A stretch of 64,000 nucleotides of DNA from Armillaria gallica (Eukaryota; Basidiomycota; Agaricomycetes; Agaricales; Physalacriaceae). A program made the position numbers and the translations under genes. Positions within the stretch are counted from its first letter, which is position 1; every line of letters starts with the position of its first letter. The notes under the pieces are model-generated. The model had not been told where the DNA came from. It worked only from the letters and a program-made list of their open reading frames with translations, and made no database searches. Where the stretch lies: contig JBANDB010000003.1 in assembly GCA_037576215.1 (NCBI GenBank), positions 2,790,001 through 2,854,000 of the forward strand. The letters are read 5' to 3'. Positions 9,169-21,273 of this stretch are shown here, piece by piece.

Positions 9169-12100
9169 TCAATGACTCTCCTACTCGGACGGTTAATCAA
9201 CGTACAACAACAGCAGAACCTGAAGAAGTCTCCTGCCACCCTTCCCGAACGTTTTCGACAAGTGGGGGTAGCTCGTCTGCTGAAAACAAATAATCAAGCT
9301 TTGGTTGCACGTATTGGCCATTATTACCCACGGTTTAGGTCCCTTCCATTATCTGTCATGTCGCGTTCTATGGGCTAGGAAAGGCGGATTGGGCTTCGGT
9401 GCGAATGAGAAAGAAAGTCTTGAGGAAAAGGCCCGTACAAATTATTATCTCGTTTCACTGTCAACGGATATGAGCGGTTTCTGATGAGAAGGAATGAATG
9501 GTTTTAAGGGAGGCACGAAAAGAGCTGTTTCTGCGCTATTAACGCCCTGGAATATAGCTTCCGCCCACTTGCGGTGCAATCAGTCTTGACGAATGCTATA
9601 TATTTTTGTGGTCGCTTACTTTGCTCGCAAATGGAGTCATACAGCGACCCCGAGGGAAATCAAATCAATAGATATATGTATGCGGATTGGCGAGTCCAGA
9701 ACTCGGAATCATAGGCCGTACCGCGCTTGTGTGATTGATCTTCGCAGAAAATGACCAATTCAGTTTCCTACTAAGATAGAAGCCAGTCACCGAGAAGCGA
9801 GGTTACGGGAGGTCAATACTTCGCACCGTACCGAGGACGGTCGGCGCTAGCGTATGTGTGCCCTGACGGTTGCTTATAGGAGGAGCGGAAAACTTGTAAG
9901 CATCGGTTTTCATCAGTTTTTCTCCACGCGGCAAAAAAAACCACTGGTCCGTTTTCAGGTACCCGCACAACCGTACGTACATCAGTCACTCGCCGCCCTT
10001 CGCAGGGCCAGATAGATCGCTCCATTTCCCCCGTCATCATCCTCATCTGGCAAGCCTCGTAACTTCGCGACCATCTCACTGGCACCCTAGATTATGGATA
10101 GCCGTCCGGGTTCGTTTGTCTGTCACTTGACAGATCTCGCTGTCGGCCAGTCGAGAACTTCCCGGATACTGCCAGGTTCTCCTGGTTCTTCAGTGGTGTA
10201 CGATTGGACTCGGATCCAGATGGCCGTCTGTCTTACCACCCTCGTCGTTGCAAGCAAGAAAGTGAGGTCAACGTGACCCATACAGAAGGGAAGGCCATGA
10301 ACTTCGTCTTCAACAGTTAGTTTGCAGAGGGTGCACCAAGACGAAAGTGTTAACAGCACCACATTGGCTGCGGATGATGGTAGTAACGTGCTAAAATCCG
10401 GCCAGGTCCAAGGTGTGCATCCGCCGCAGACCGAAGACGCACCGGGCTCTCCCGCTCGAGTATTTGGAGCGAATACATCGGAGTCCTGTCGGGTTCTGAC
10501 TATCAATGTTTGCCGTTAGTCGAAGCAATAGATGCGTGGGGAAGGTGGGACCATATCGACATGTTCAAAGGAAGCAAACATTTAACTTAATGACTCTGGG
10601 CTCTCGGCATGAGCGTGGGTGAACGAAATATCAATGTCAAGACGGAACCTTCGCAGTCGTAGTCAACTTTTGAAGTCAAGTGAAATGAACAAAATGTATA
10701 AAACTCACTCGCTGCACGGCCGCTATGATGCGCCATGAAAGTGAATAAGGGTTCCTGTTATATAATGTAGACTGCCTGGAAATTTCGTTGACACAGATGA
10801 TTATGGAATAAACGCAGATATAAACGTACATCAGACAGACATGCCATTTCGCGGAATGTCGGGCGGAGCAGAGAGTGGAATAGCGGCATCTAGCATCCAT
10901 AGTCGCGGGCCATGACCCTGGATAAGATGAGATTGAAGAGACCCGTGGTCGACACAATGGCTCACTCATTGAACGACTCCAGAGTCCAGCCTAGTACCAG
11001 ATGCTCCAGAGCCCATCCCGGAATCGGTTCATTCTATCTTTTCAAGTCATGCTGGCAGTCCGCTGGTGACATCTTAGAACGAGTGTACTGGCGGATGAGT
11101 GTGTCGGCGTACGGTAGGTCCGTGAAAAAATGCCTAGAGGCTAAAAACCGGCTGTCCAAAGGAAATTGAGCAAATCTATAGATGGGAAATTGAAATGGAG
11201 CGAACCTTGGTCATGAAGAACCGTCGCACCAGCAAATTTTATTGGATCACTGCTGGTGCGCGCGAGAAGCGGAATTATTCCCTTCAATTGCAAGACGTAG
11301 CTGTTATGGTTGATGAGGTGTTTCCGTGGCAAGTGCTAATGTACTCGTAATATTAGAGCCACTTCGGCAGCGAAGGTAGTCTGGACGTACGAATCCCGCC
11401 AAAAATTTCCTCCTCTATAGCAAGCGAGTTGTGGCGTGCTACCTCACAAGCATTTTCAAAGCCGATTGAAAATGATCCGATAGTTGTATGGTGGACTTAT
11501 CCGTTCAAGTTGTTGACTCTTGAGTGAAAGGAGTAGCGGGATTCGAGAGGGAAGCGGCTTGTCAGGAGAATCGCATGGACGCCTGGGAGCGTATCCAGAA
11601 GAAAAGGGGAAAAAGCAACCGGTCTTCAATTTACATTGACCGGGCGTACTGTCCCTTCTGAACCAATTCCTCGAAGATATGGGATGACATTGGTCAACAA
11701 ATGCCGGATGGATTGTAGATGGTCGTCGTCGGAAAGAGTAGATAGTGGAAGCTCTTATTCCAAATGGCGGTACAGTACTGAAATCTCCAAGACACTCGCA
11801 CGCGTTCGAAAAGAGAGTTGTATGCAAACCAATAAGGAGAGAGTTCTTCAGCCACATCGGCAACCACCTTCAGGCACAAGGCATGTCAGCCGTAATAGCC
11901 AATCTGTTGAGGATTATGGTTTCACAGCCACTGGGCCGACGGCGTAGCCGTCTTTTGTTTTACATTATTTTGATTTTCGTATCGATCACAACCGTTTCTT
12001 GGCTTCGTACCCCCATCACCTACGTATCTGTCCACGAATATACGTTCGTCCGAGCCATATCCGCCACGTCCTTTGTGCCTGCCGACGTCTATTCCCAACA

Positions 12101-12312
12101 CAATCACCTGAGCCAACCTGGAGTATAGCCCCTGTCCAGACTTTTCAAAGTACTCTCTGTCGTTTCCTCATTCTTCGAACAGAATCGGCGATTGAAGGAA
12201 CCGAGATTAACTTGACCTCTCGTAGACAGTCTAAGACGCTACATACACGACTATGGTAGGGCTGGTAGTGCCACCCGAACGCAACTAGTCGTACTGCCTC
12301 CTGCCCGGTACT
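9169..12312. other. Long gene-poor interval
   Basis: The first 650 bp (to about 9815) are the non-coding flank of block A and match 18347-18985. Beyond that I find scattered open frames up to 135 codons (for example 10123-10506 minus and 11456-11863 minus), none with a recognisable domain, coherent splice sites or matching frame in a second copy. A hydrophobic segment is encoded near 11955-12005 on the plus strand, but I cannot build a gene around it. I treat the interval as non-coding. Confidence 0.4.
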
Positions 12313-12321
12313 ACTACCGGG

Positions 12322-12830
12322 CTTATGGTTGGGGTCTGTAAGATGTGATGATCAAAATATTGCAGCAATCCAGTTGAAGGGGACTACCTTTATAGATGTT
12401 CGGCAGCTGTGCATGGAGCTGTTCAGCGGTCTTCTTGTCAGGATGGGTCTGTATGCTGAGCGCCTTCTCGATAAAGAGCACTTTGAATAAGTACGGGAGA
12501 TTTCCATCATTCGCATCGGGGAATCTGGATAGGACGTCTGTGCCAATTAATGAAGGATTTTCTTTGAGTAGAGAAGACAGAGTCGCACCCCATGGAAGCT
12601 TCGATGGCGAGGTACGATGTGTGCCCATCCACAGCTAGGGACAAATTTTTGTATGGAAGCGATCCATATAATGTCAGGGTACACTCACTTCTGCGTAGGG
12701 CTTGTTATCGTCTAGTTGGAATCCTGAGGTTACAGATGCGTCTGTGAGCTGCGCAACCTTTGAGCTGGATCCGAGCTTGTCCTAGTCGTACGGCTGCGTT
12801 GGGTATTATTTTGAACACAGGGAAAGCCAT
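12322..12830 (-). pseudogene. Mannose-6-phosphate isomerase pseudogene (exons 1-2 only)
   Basis: This matches exons 1 and 2, intron 1 and about 130 bp upstream of the intact gene at 5169-6585. Exons 3 and 4 are absent: homology stops at the exon 2/3 intron. In exon 1 the segment equivalent to QQYDWGK has a 2-bp deletion, and the tryptophan codon TGG has become TAG. Exon 2 is still open and close to the parent (THRTSPSKLPWGATLSSLLKE, FPDANDGNLPYLFKVLFIEK, QTHPDKKTAEQL). The catalytic C-terminal part is missing, so no active enzyme could be made. This is a relic of the segmental duplication. Confidence 0.9.
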
Positions 12831-13155
12831 TGTTGAAAGATATCCTTCCAAACTACGTTGATGCTACGTGCAGGTGCAGTATTGGGTATCGTTGATGGTG
12901 GTCCAGAGCGGAAAGGAGCAAGTTCCTGATTTGGCAAGTATGCGGCATAACATACGATACGTCTGGTCTGTTTTCGGGTTTTCAACGTCGTCTGCTTCTC
13001 ACTGGTGGTCGATGATTTCTGCTTAGAAGATAACAAAATTTCCGAATTGTGATCGTTCATTCAAACAGTAACGTTATTTATAGTACAGTGATTCTCAAGA
13101 CAAAGTAGATAAATACGAACGAAATACCCCAGCCGATGTCCAAATCACCAAGTCG

Positions 13156-15448
13156 CTAACTCGGCTTGCTGACACCTACGGCGCCAGCTACAGCGGAGGT
13201 CACGACGTCTTTGACCCACTTGCTGAAAGAGAAAGCACTCTTCGTGTCTTGACTTTCTTCATCTGATTTAGTAGGAACAGGCGGTGGAACCGGAAGTTCC
13301 ACGACAGTCTATGTGTTGTCTAATTAGATTGGCATATAAGTAGGTAGTGTTCAGACTGACCTGTGTTTCGCTGGCGACGGTTTTGAAGCTGACAGTACTT
13401 GGAGAATCAAGGCGTCCTTGAGCGCGTGGAGGAACTGACAGTTGAACAACAGTCTATGTGTTGTCTAATTAGATTGGCATATAAGTAGGTAGTGTTCAGA
13501 CTGACCTGTGTTTCGCTGGCGACGGTTTTGAAGCTGACAGTACTTGGAGAATCAAGGCGTCCTTGAGCGCGTGGAGGAACTGACAGTTGAACAACAGTCT
13601 ATTCGTTGTCTAATTAGATTGGCAAATGAAAAGGCAGTGTTCAGACAGACCGATGTTTCACTGGCGACGGTTTTGAAGCTGACAGTACTTGGCGAATCAA
13701 GGCGTGCTTGAGCGATAGACTTGAGAAGAGCCCGCTGTGGCGATTTTACTTCGATTGACCAACACGTATCCCCTTCTTGCCATTTGAAATCCTCGTACAC
13801 CTCTTGAAACAGTTCTAACCACGTATCTTTTCGCACTTCACTTTCCTCCGAGTTCGGGCGTACGGGCTTTTTGGTGATCCTAACGTCGGAAATTAAGCCA
13901 TGGCTGGTTATCCAGTCTGCCGAACGAAGTTCTCCGATGGTTTCTAAGGAGAAAGACTCAAGTATCATGTTACGGATAGAGAAGTGAAAATCTTGACCTT
14001 TCAAGATGTATTTGTTCACGTCAAGTCGCCAGATATTAGCAAACCTCTGTGTTTCAACAGATTGCAGTAGAATGAAATTCCCAGATTTATGATCACGGAG
14101 ACAATAAAGCACCGGGAATTTTGAATCAGGCTGGATGTCCTGGAGAACGCTATCAAAGGGAAGAGCACTCTTGTGTACAGTTCTGACGTTTGCTAAGTCA
14201 TCGAGCAAAGACTTGTCGTAGAAATGGGGATTATCCCGCAGTGGGGGACCCTTTTGCAGTACCAGCATGAGCAGGACTATATCCAGAGTATCAGTTCTTC
14301 TGCATGAAACTGAACAGTGAAGGATTATTAGCTGGTGCCTTGGATTTCTAGTAGATACGAACCTGGAATCATCTTTTGACTTGCCTCATCTTTGATATCC
14401 TCCCGTACTCTAACGTCGACCTTGACGGTTGGGGATTTATCGGGTACGGAACCTTTCTACAGCATATTTCAGGTGGAAATAAATATCCCGTACGCGAGGG
14501 CCCTACCGAACGTTTCAGAATCGATGATTTTTTAACCTGGACTTCTTTATCTTTGCTTCTCGCCTTGTTCATACTCTCTCGAATATTTTCGAGCTGCAGC
14601 ATATTGTATTCAACTGATTTCTTGAATAAGTAATGACATTCATACGTACGCCATCGGGATAGGGCTTCTTCACCGACAAGATGGCAGTGATAGCCTCATC
14701 GTAAATCGAAACGATGTCCTGTTCTTTTGCATTCTTATCACTTGCTACATCAAGCGCCCTCAGTGCTTGGCTTAATATCCTGGATTGAAGTACGTCTCTC
14801 TCCTGAGCCCGCTGTATACATAGATAGAGTGTCACTCACTTCTCAGCATCAGAGGACGTTGCCAAATTCTTATCCTGTGTTATAATACGACAGCCGCGGA
14901 CTATCACAACCGACTCCGAAAGATGCGCACGACTGGTATTCGCAGCTTTTTGACGAATACTTTTTTCAAGAAAGGGAATGAGTGGCATCTTTGACTGGGA
15001 GCGGAAAGGAAAAAGACAGAGCAGTTCGCAGCTGCTCCAACACCTTCGCCTCGCTGATTCCTTTCAGGTAGCTTGAGATAAGGAATAAAATAGAACGGCC
15101 GCGGAGACATTCTTTGAAGTATGGAATGTAACCGTGACATAGACATGTGAACTCTTGAAAAGCTCCCATCGGAATAATCTGCGTGGTGACTTTGTACTGT
15201 TGTCCATCAGCGCGAGGTTCAGGTCCAAGATTTGTCGGGATATTCCGTAAATACTGTCCAATCACCTGAGCGCCGGCCCGGCGCTTATCCTCATGCTTCG
15301 CAAACATCGGGCGGCCTCCAACATCAGCACGGTGACAGCGCGTTCGACATGGCGCTAAAGGTGTAAATGTTGACCCTGTGTTTGGTTTTTTCGCGATGGT
15401 CCCTATGTCTTTGTGGGAGTATTCTTTTTTTTGAACTTCTCTACTCAT
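13156..15448 (-). CDS. Unknown multi-exon protein with tandemly duplicated C-terminal exons
   Basis: The 3' half is well supported. A long exon beginning VLLMLVLQKGPPLRDNPH (about 14278) and ending FKTVASETS at 13651 is followed by two 93-nt cassette exons (13598-13506 and 13453-13361) and a final exon 13308-13156 ending in TAG. Upstream exons that I can join include LENIRESMNKARSKDKEVQ, KGSVPDKSPTVKVDVRVRED and ILSQALRALDVASDKNAKEQ. The 5' part (MSREVQKKEY at 15448) is open for 160 codons, but its joining to the rest is unresolved, so the start and exon structure before 14840 are tentative. No domain recognised. The gene exists only in block B and is divergent from the gene at 15583. Confidence 0.55.
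13306..13713 (-). repeat. Tandem 145-bp repeat: two perfect copies plus one diverged copy
   Basis: Units 13306-13450 and 13451-13595 are identical over 145 bp by eye; a third, at 13596-13713, is shorter and diverged. Each perfect unit is one 93-nt exon (31 codons, beginning TVVQLSVPP and ending VASETQ) plus one 52-nt intron. Because the exon is a multiple of three and both splice sites are phase 0, each extra copy adds 31 residues without shifting the frame. Confidence 0.92.
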
Positions 15449-15582
15449 GAATTGTATAGACAGAGCGCTTACCGGCTAATGTAATCTGTACTTCGCTCCG
15501 GACGAGGCCTGAATTTTGGTTATCAGCGTGTATAAAGATCCTCTCAAGAGGTGTCTCTATCCTTGGAAATTTTCTTGCCACA

Positions 15583-17647
15583 ATGTCCCTCTACGAAAGT
15601 CTCACGGCGCTCAGTAACAAGGCTTTTCCTGCTACAGATGTCATTCACTCTCTGCTTTGTATTCTCTCGAACGAGCTTTGTGCTTCAAACCTTCAGCGAA
15701 ATTCGCATACGTTTTGCACGTTGATTTCCAGGTCTAGGGATATATGCGACCATATCAACTCTCTCATCGATAAATCTATCACCGAGGATGGATGGACCAG
15801 CTACGACCAATATACTGCTATGATTGAACCTCTTGAAGCGTATGTGCCGATAGATTCACTGTATAGTCATCGCTCATGGCGCTCGTAGCTTACTTCTGTC
15901 AGTTTCCGAGGTCACAGACACCCCTCGTGTCGAGACTTTGACAGATGCGGTCGACATCGAGCAGTGGATCATAGGCGCGCAGTCTTGGGATATCGACCGC
16001 AAGAAAGTCAAAGACTCCTTGACGACCGCTTTCTTCAAGGATGTGTTCCAGGTATATCATGATCGGATTGATTTAATCCAGTTACTAACGCACCCATAGT
16101 CCATTGCGCCGGCACCCACGTCGGAGGATACTAAATATTCCTGGAAGCATGACGACGACGTTTTCATGGAAAACTTGATTCGTGGATTCGAACGTCGTTT
16201 GAGTAATATCAAGGCCAAGCCCGCTGCCGGCGTTCGGTCTCGATTGGTCGCAATCCAATCGAAACTCAGAGAAATTCAAATGAAGGCCAAGACCTCTACA
16301 TCGGATGTATGCAGTTCGGCTTTCGTTTCATGTTGAGGATGAGGTATTGATATTACCTTCGTCATAGGAAATCATAGTCATTGCTATCAAGTCTACTATT
16401 CTTGTCAATGGCATGGTTGAAGTCATCATCAATACTAACGTGCCTGAAATTCGTGCACATCTGGGATCCATTCCAGTGCTTTCCGAAACGCAGGAGTATG
16501 TTCTATGCTGAAGTTTTGTAGGATTTGAAGGCTAAACTAACCTGACCAGACTCTTGGATTCGATTTCTCAGGATTTTGATCGACCGCGTAAAGCCGACCT
16601 GGAAAAAAAGTATTCCGATTTCGAGGCTCTTTTGAAGGTGAGTCGTCGAGATTTTTTTTAATCTAAACATATTAACATTCATAAGTAGATGAAACAAGGA
16701 GTAGATCCAATGAGACTACAACCTGGTTCCCGCAGGCCACCGGGGAGCTTTCTAGAACTTCAGAAGTTCCCCGGAAATATCAGGCCGCCATATTACCTGC
16801 AAACCCTGGTCTTGGTACAGTATTGTCATACGTTGGTAAATCGTTACCTTAAGGCAGAGCCGGAGCTGCCGCGCAAGCCTATGGATGAGTCAGCACCGGG
16901 TTGCTCTGGTTCATTATTAACCTCTAAATGTATCTCTTCTTCTTCAGTGCGATTTCGGCAACTACGATCGCTCTACATGGTGCTTCAAACTTACGAGACA
17001 AGGTTTCCAATAGGACAACCATAGATTTTGAGAATGTGCAATCCAGCGAAGTTACCAACGCCTATCAATCCGCGGTTACGACAGTCAGGTCTTCGTACAG
17101 ATCCTACAAGGCATCTTTTTCTATGTGCAGTTCTCGGATCTTGATCTGACTCGATGCATATGTAGATCGAATTTGATGCTTCACGGATGGACACAGCGAA
17201 GGAAAACGATGCGAAGCGATTGAAGGCATGGAAAGACAGGGTCAAAGTTCGTGATACCCTGTTTCTCCCGCACTTTACCTGACCATTTTGGCTCCTGCAG
17301 GACAGGAACATGAACAAACCAGTGGACCACGTGGAGATCGTTGTCAAATTCAAGGATGAGGCCCTCCCACGCAGCGCAGTCAATTCTTGGGAGCAGAAAA
17401 GTATGATCGGAAAACATTGCCTCTGATTCAATGCCCACTGATGCTATATCTTTTAGTCTCAGTTCCCCCAATTACGCAGTTGGACGTGATCTTGTGGGAA
17501 GTACTTGCTCATGCGGCACCCGAAATCCGGGATCGTATTCGCAGCAGATCCTACTTTAAGACGGAATCTCCTTCAGAAACGTTGTCGTTGTCCGATCCTG
17601 CCTCTAAAGTTGCAGGTCGCGTATTGCTGCTTGTCATAGGTGCTTGA
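15583..17647 (+). CDS. Unknown basidiomycete gene, longer copy, probably damaged in a middle exon
   Basis: Exon 1 starts MSLYESLTALSNKAF. It is followed by clean joins through VSEVTDTPRVETLTDAVDIEQWI, APAPTSEDTKYSWKHDDDVF, IRGFERRLSNIKAKPAAG, VIAIKSTILVNGMVEVI and LEKKYSDFEALLK. The exon from 16689 (FLELQKFPGNIRPPYYLQ) then has a 5-bp insertion near 16925 relative to copy A, which shifts the frame just before the segment equivalent to FENVQSSEV, and the next donor has GC where copy A has GT. Downstream exons (NMNKPVDHVEIVVKFKDEA, TQLDVILWEVLAHAAPEIRD) are intact to TGA. No domain recognised. It is either a recent pseudogene or is spliced in a way I have not found. Confidence 0.5.
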
Positions 17648-17783
17648 TCGAAATTGAGAAGGCGGGGCTCGCTCCTTATTTCTATCCGCACACTCTTAGG
17701 TTTCACTTGTAAATTGTAACCACATTTTATGTTCGATCTTTGCGAGAAAGAAAAATGATAGCATACATGAGAAATATGGGTAG

Positions 17784-18346
17784 CTACGCGTATGGGTGCT
17801 TTCGACTAATATCCTTTTTCTTGAAGAGGTTGGGCACTAGTCTGTACATAGGCAGGACTGCAAAAATAGTCGCTAAGGTCATCATCACTTTTACCGGCGT
17901 TGTTTGCGTAATGTAGACGAAAACGATGACTTGCAGAAACAGGCACCACACCCCCAGAACCAGTGAGATGATCCCTAATGAACAATAAATCATTTGTAAC
18001 ATTTATATTCATATTTCATTGAACACTTACAATGCCATCGTGTCCGGGTCCATGTATTTCCCAGTCCATAGTAGACCAAAATATCGGTATTTGATTCAAG
18101 ACTGCCTTCTTTCGGTTTGTCAAGGTCGGAGGCAAGTGTGGGAAGGTCTCCTAGTTCGTCGATGAGAAATAGAGACGTGACAGTGGCGCTTGCGTTCAAG
18201 ATGATGGCCCCAAACGATGCGACATAAAGAAAGTTAAGGACGTGTGGATTTGCCATTTGCTTGAAATCCCCATCATTGACAACATCGTTGATAGCTGACA
18301 AAAGGCCAGTAGCCACAGCTGCGAGCAAACTCGTCTGTTCAAGCAT
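17784..18346 (-). CDS. Small multi-pass membrane protein of unknown function, 168 aa (copy B)
   Basis: Two exons, 18346-18031 and 17974-17784, with a 56-nt GTAAGT..TAG intron; 507 nt in frame. It is a paralogue of 8604-9168. Exon 1 and the last two hydrophobic segments are highly similar (SLVLGVWCLFLQVIVFVYI, then TLATIFAVLPM), while the C-terminal tail has diverged (LFKKKDISRKHPYA). The open frame and exact splice sites are kept in both copies. The start at MLEQTS is used because it is conserved in both copies and both have stop-free sequence only from there on. No family recognised. Confidence 0.65.
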
Positions 18347-18985
18347 TAATGACTCTCCTACTCGGAAATTCATTTAACATACAACAATGGCGGCACTTGA
18401 ACAAGTCATCTGCCATCCTTGCCGATTGTATTCGACAAGTGAAGGTAGCTGGTCTACTCAAAACAAACAATCAGGCTTTGGTTCCGTTTTGACCGCTATT
18501 ACCCACAGGTGAGCTGTCCCATTTCACGGTGTATTAGGACGCCTTCGATGGGCTAGTAGGAAAGGCGGTTTGGACTTCAGCGCAAACGAGGAAGAAGGTC
18601 TTCAGGAAAAGGCCCGTACAAATTATTGTCTCGTTTTACTGTCAACGGATATGAGCCGTTGCTGATGAGAATAAATGAATGGCTTGGGAAACTGAGGCAC
18701 AACAAGAGCTGTATCATCTGTGTTTATTAATGCCCTGAGATCGGAAAAGAAGACGGTAGTTGTGTATCCGTCTTTCTAAATATATGACGGGCGCTTATTT
18801 TGGTCGCAGGCAGATACCGAGAGAATTCAAACCTATACTCGTGTACAGGTCCAGAACTCGGAATCATACGTCCTGTCTGGCCTGTGTGACAGATCTTCAT
18901 AAAAATGATCAATTCAGTTTCCTGCCAGGAAGCTAGTCAACGAGAACCAGGAAAGTTCGGAAGTCATCAAGGCAGGGATTAACGG

Positions 18986-19166
18986 GTACGTCCGAGGTAT
19001 CAAGCAACGGACTGGGTAACACGGCTGCTCATCTTGTCACAAGACAAAGAATAAGCCGCCGTATAAACGTTGACGCCGAGGGAGAACACTGCGGTCGAAT
19101 TCGTAGAACTTTCCGACCGTTACGGGATAATATTTGACGACTCTCGCTACATTAGTTTCACCTATC
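18986..19166. other. Short intergenic spacer
   Basis: This is the junction between the end of block B homology and the 3' end of the first GH28 gene. I see no gene here. Confidence 0.4.
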
Positions 19167-20957
19167 CTAGGTTTCTGTGCAATCAGGAAAGAGATCCACT
19201 GCATCCCCGCTCAGAACGACATTTTGGCACTTGTATGTGGCGGTTCCTTTGCCGGCTCTGCGATGCGAAGTGAGCACGAACAGAGTAAAAAATCAAAAAT
19301 AAGAGAAAGGCTGACTTCAAATTCAAGTCATTCACGTTGATATTGCCACACCGACCATCAGGAGAGCATTCCAAAGATGCAACAGTGGCCCCAGATGATG
19401 TACCAAAGACACTAAGTAACAGTTAGTCCAAGAATGAAGATGTCACAGTAAAATAAAATCTACTCATTGAACCAAACATCTTCAATGATCGTATTGGATG
19501 GGAATTTAGAGCATTCGCTTGAACTTGTCATATAACACTGCCATCTTTATAAGCCTCTGATAGTCAGCTATCTGTAGGGAATTCCGTTTACCTGGTCGAT
19601 CACGATTGGGTTATCTACCTTGGACACCTCGAAGTTTGTAAAGGTGATATTCTTGACAATCCCACTCCCCACACCAGAGCCAGCCCATGCCTTTATACGA
19701 GCGCCATTTTGTGCGTTCGACATGGATATATCCCTAGAATGGCAACCTGAACAACGTTAAGAATCAGAAGGAGAGGAAACTGACGTTGCCGTTATGTTCT
19801 CTACGATATCAAAGATACCAGAGTATTGACCGAGGGATCTATTACAGCGTATGAGCTCTGTTATAGAGGTCATATAGTCAATCTATTACCCTACAGATAT
19901 TCCACTGCATAGAATTTGCGTCAGTCTCGAGACGAGCGCGCATAGCAGAGGTGACCTACTGTGACCCATTACAGCTCAAATTAGATACCAAGACATTGGT
20001 AGTGTCTGCGCGAGAGTTGAGTTAATCGCCTGACGAATACGCATAAACCTTACTGGGCTTGAAAGAGACACAGTCATCCCCATTAAGAATAGAGGAATCC
20101 CGAATAACGACAGTATCACTGCGATAGATATCCCACCCATCTGTATTCGCAATCTTGTTTTTTGAAGTTGACACAGCAGTGATATTGATGTTGCTGTATG
20201 TGACATCATTGCTCTCGTAGACCTGACGAAATTTCAGATTGGAGCAGTCAATTTGGAAGAATACGCACAAGATTGAACCACATTGGACCGTTGATCATTT
20301 GTATGTCCTCGACTAGAGCGTTCGTTGCCTGATAAATAGTCAAGATGATAGGACGTTGGAGACTCGAGTTTGACGCGCTAAAGTGGAATATGAACACCGA
20401 AGTTCTGTCTGATTGATGGTCGACTCACAAGGCGTCGTACCATGCCTGTTACACGAATGTCAACATAGAAAGACCTAGAGATTGTTATGCGTACCTGGCC
20501 GGCTCCATCAAGTGTGCCACCTCCACTCAAAACGATATTCTCTCCACCAAGTAACCAAAATGTGATGGAATCCTGAAAGTCAAAGAAGAAGGCGTTCTTG
20601 GAGGTATCGTGAGTATTTAGAGGAGGCGACAGTCCTGTAACTTACTCCAGTCCAGTATGAAATATTAGGTTCGAACCGGATAGTGCCCTCCAAGTTCTAC
20701 GATTGATGGCCTTTAGATTCCTTTGCGATGGCTGCGAACTTTATTTCATTGACACTCACAATATGTGTATTGGTTAAACCCGTCATGTTCATCCGCGTGG
20801 CAATGTTGAGCTGTTTGCCGATTGGGATGACAACGGTATCACAAGCAGCTGCAGCAGCCAGAAATTGAGGAGCATCATCGCCACCTGAGGGTGTCAGAGT
20901 ACACTTTTGCCCGAAGGCAGCCGCAAGGATCAGAAGAACACACAACAAGCGAAACAT
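19167..20957 (-). CDS. GH28 exopolygalacturonase-like enzyme, secreted (copy 1)
   Basis: Start at 20957 (MFRLLCVLLILAAAFG, a signal peptide); the triplet at 20966 in the same frame is GTG, not ATG. Joined exons give LEGTIRFEPNISYWTG, FWLLGGENIVLSGGGTLDGAGQ, EDIQMINGPMWFNL, then the GH28 catalytic blocks NTDGWD, NGDDCVSFKPN, CNGSHGISVGSLG and ARIKAW. After VDNPIVIDQ come CYMTSSSECSKFP, VASLECSPDGRC and a C-terminus rich in Cys (YKCQNVVL, FPDCTET, TAG at 19169-19167). All splice joins keep frame over ten or so exons. The family hydrolyses alpha-1,4-galacturonosyl bonds in pectin outside the cell; the SHG variant of the third motif is the type seen in exo-acting members. Tandem with copy 2. Confidence 0.88.
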
Positions 20958-21273
20958 TGCTGGCACCCCACCTCAAACCCTTCCAAGATATATGATCCAT
21001 GTACCGGACCGCCATGAACGGTCCGGACATGGGTTGAAGGTCATCCTCACGATTCTACGTAGCACGCGTCCAGCTCGCTATATTTGTGACGTGGAAGCGA
21101 CGAGAAGATGTAGTCTTGCGACCATTTCCTTCCGAATGGAGCTGAATGTGTATTTTTGGATGACATGGGACAAGAATGACGGAGGAACTTCGCAAAGTCG
21201 AACGATCATTTTCGTGAGGTAATTATTCCGACTCATGCTTAATTCTACCAGGTCGCAAAAATGGGCTTCCGCA

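Larger units (their letters stand above)
6075..9815. repeat. Segmental duplication, block A
   Basis: Three segments match block B (12313-18985) in the same order and orientation: isomerase exons 1-2 with upstream DNA (6075-6712 with 12322-12959), the 3' part of an unknown gene (7255-8460 with 16370-17647), and a membrane-protein gene plus flank (8604-9815 with 17784-18985). Similarity extends past the genes into non-coding DNA, for example the shared stretches around 9433 and 18609. Only block B has the material between the first two segments. Confidence 0.8.
12313..18985. repeat. Segmental duplication, block B
   Basis: Counterpart of block A (6075-9815), same orientation. It begins at the position equivalent to the start of isomerase exon 3 and ends in the flank beyond the membrane-protein gene. 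It contains about 2.6 kb between the isomerase fragment and the shared part of the unknown gene that block A lacks. Confidence 0.8.

Noticed and set aside
10123..10506. 127-codon minus-strand frame in the 9.2-12.3 kb interval
   Set aside because: No domain, no introns that extend it and no copy in block B. Kept as non-coding.
16890..16965. A short intron (34 or 39 nt) in the unknown gene, which would explain the 5-bp difference between copies
   Set aside because: It has an intron-like pyrimidine tract and AG, but splicing it out leads to early stops in both copies, while third-position differences support the unspliced frame of copy A.
20958..20966. Three extra N-terminal residues on GH28 copy 1
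   Set aside because: The codon at 20966 is GTG; the first ATG is at 20957 and gives a good signal peptide.
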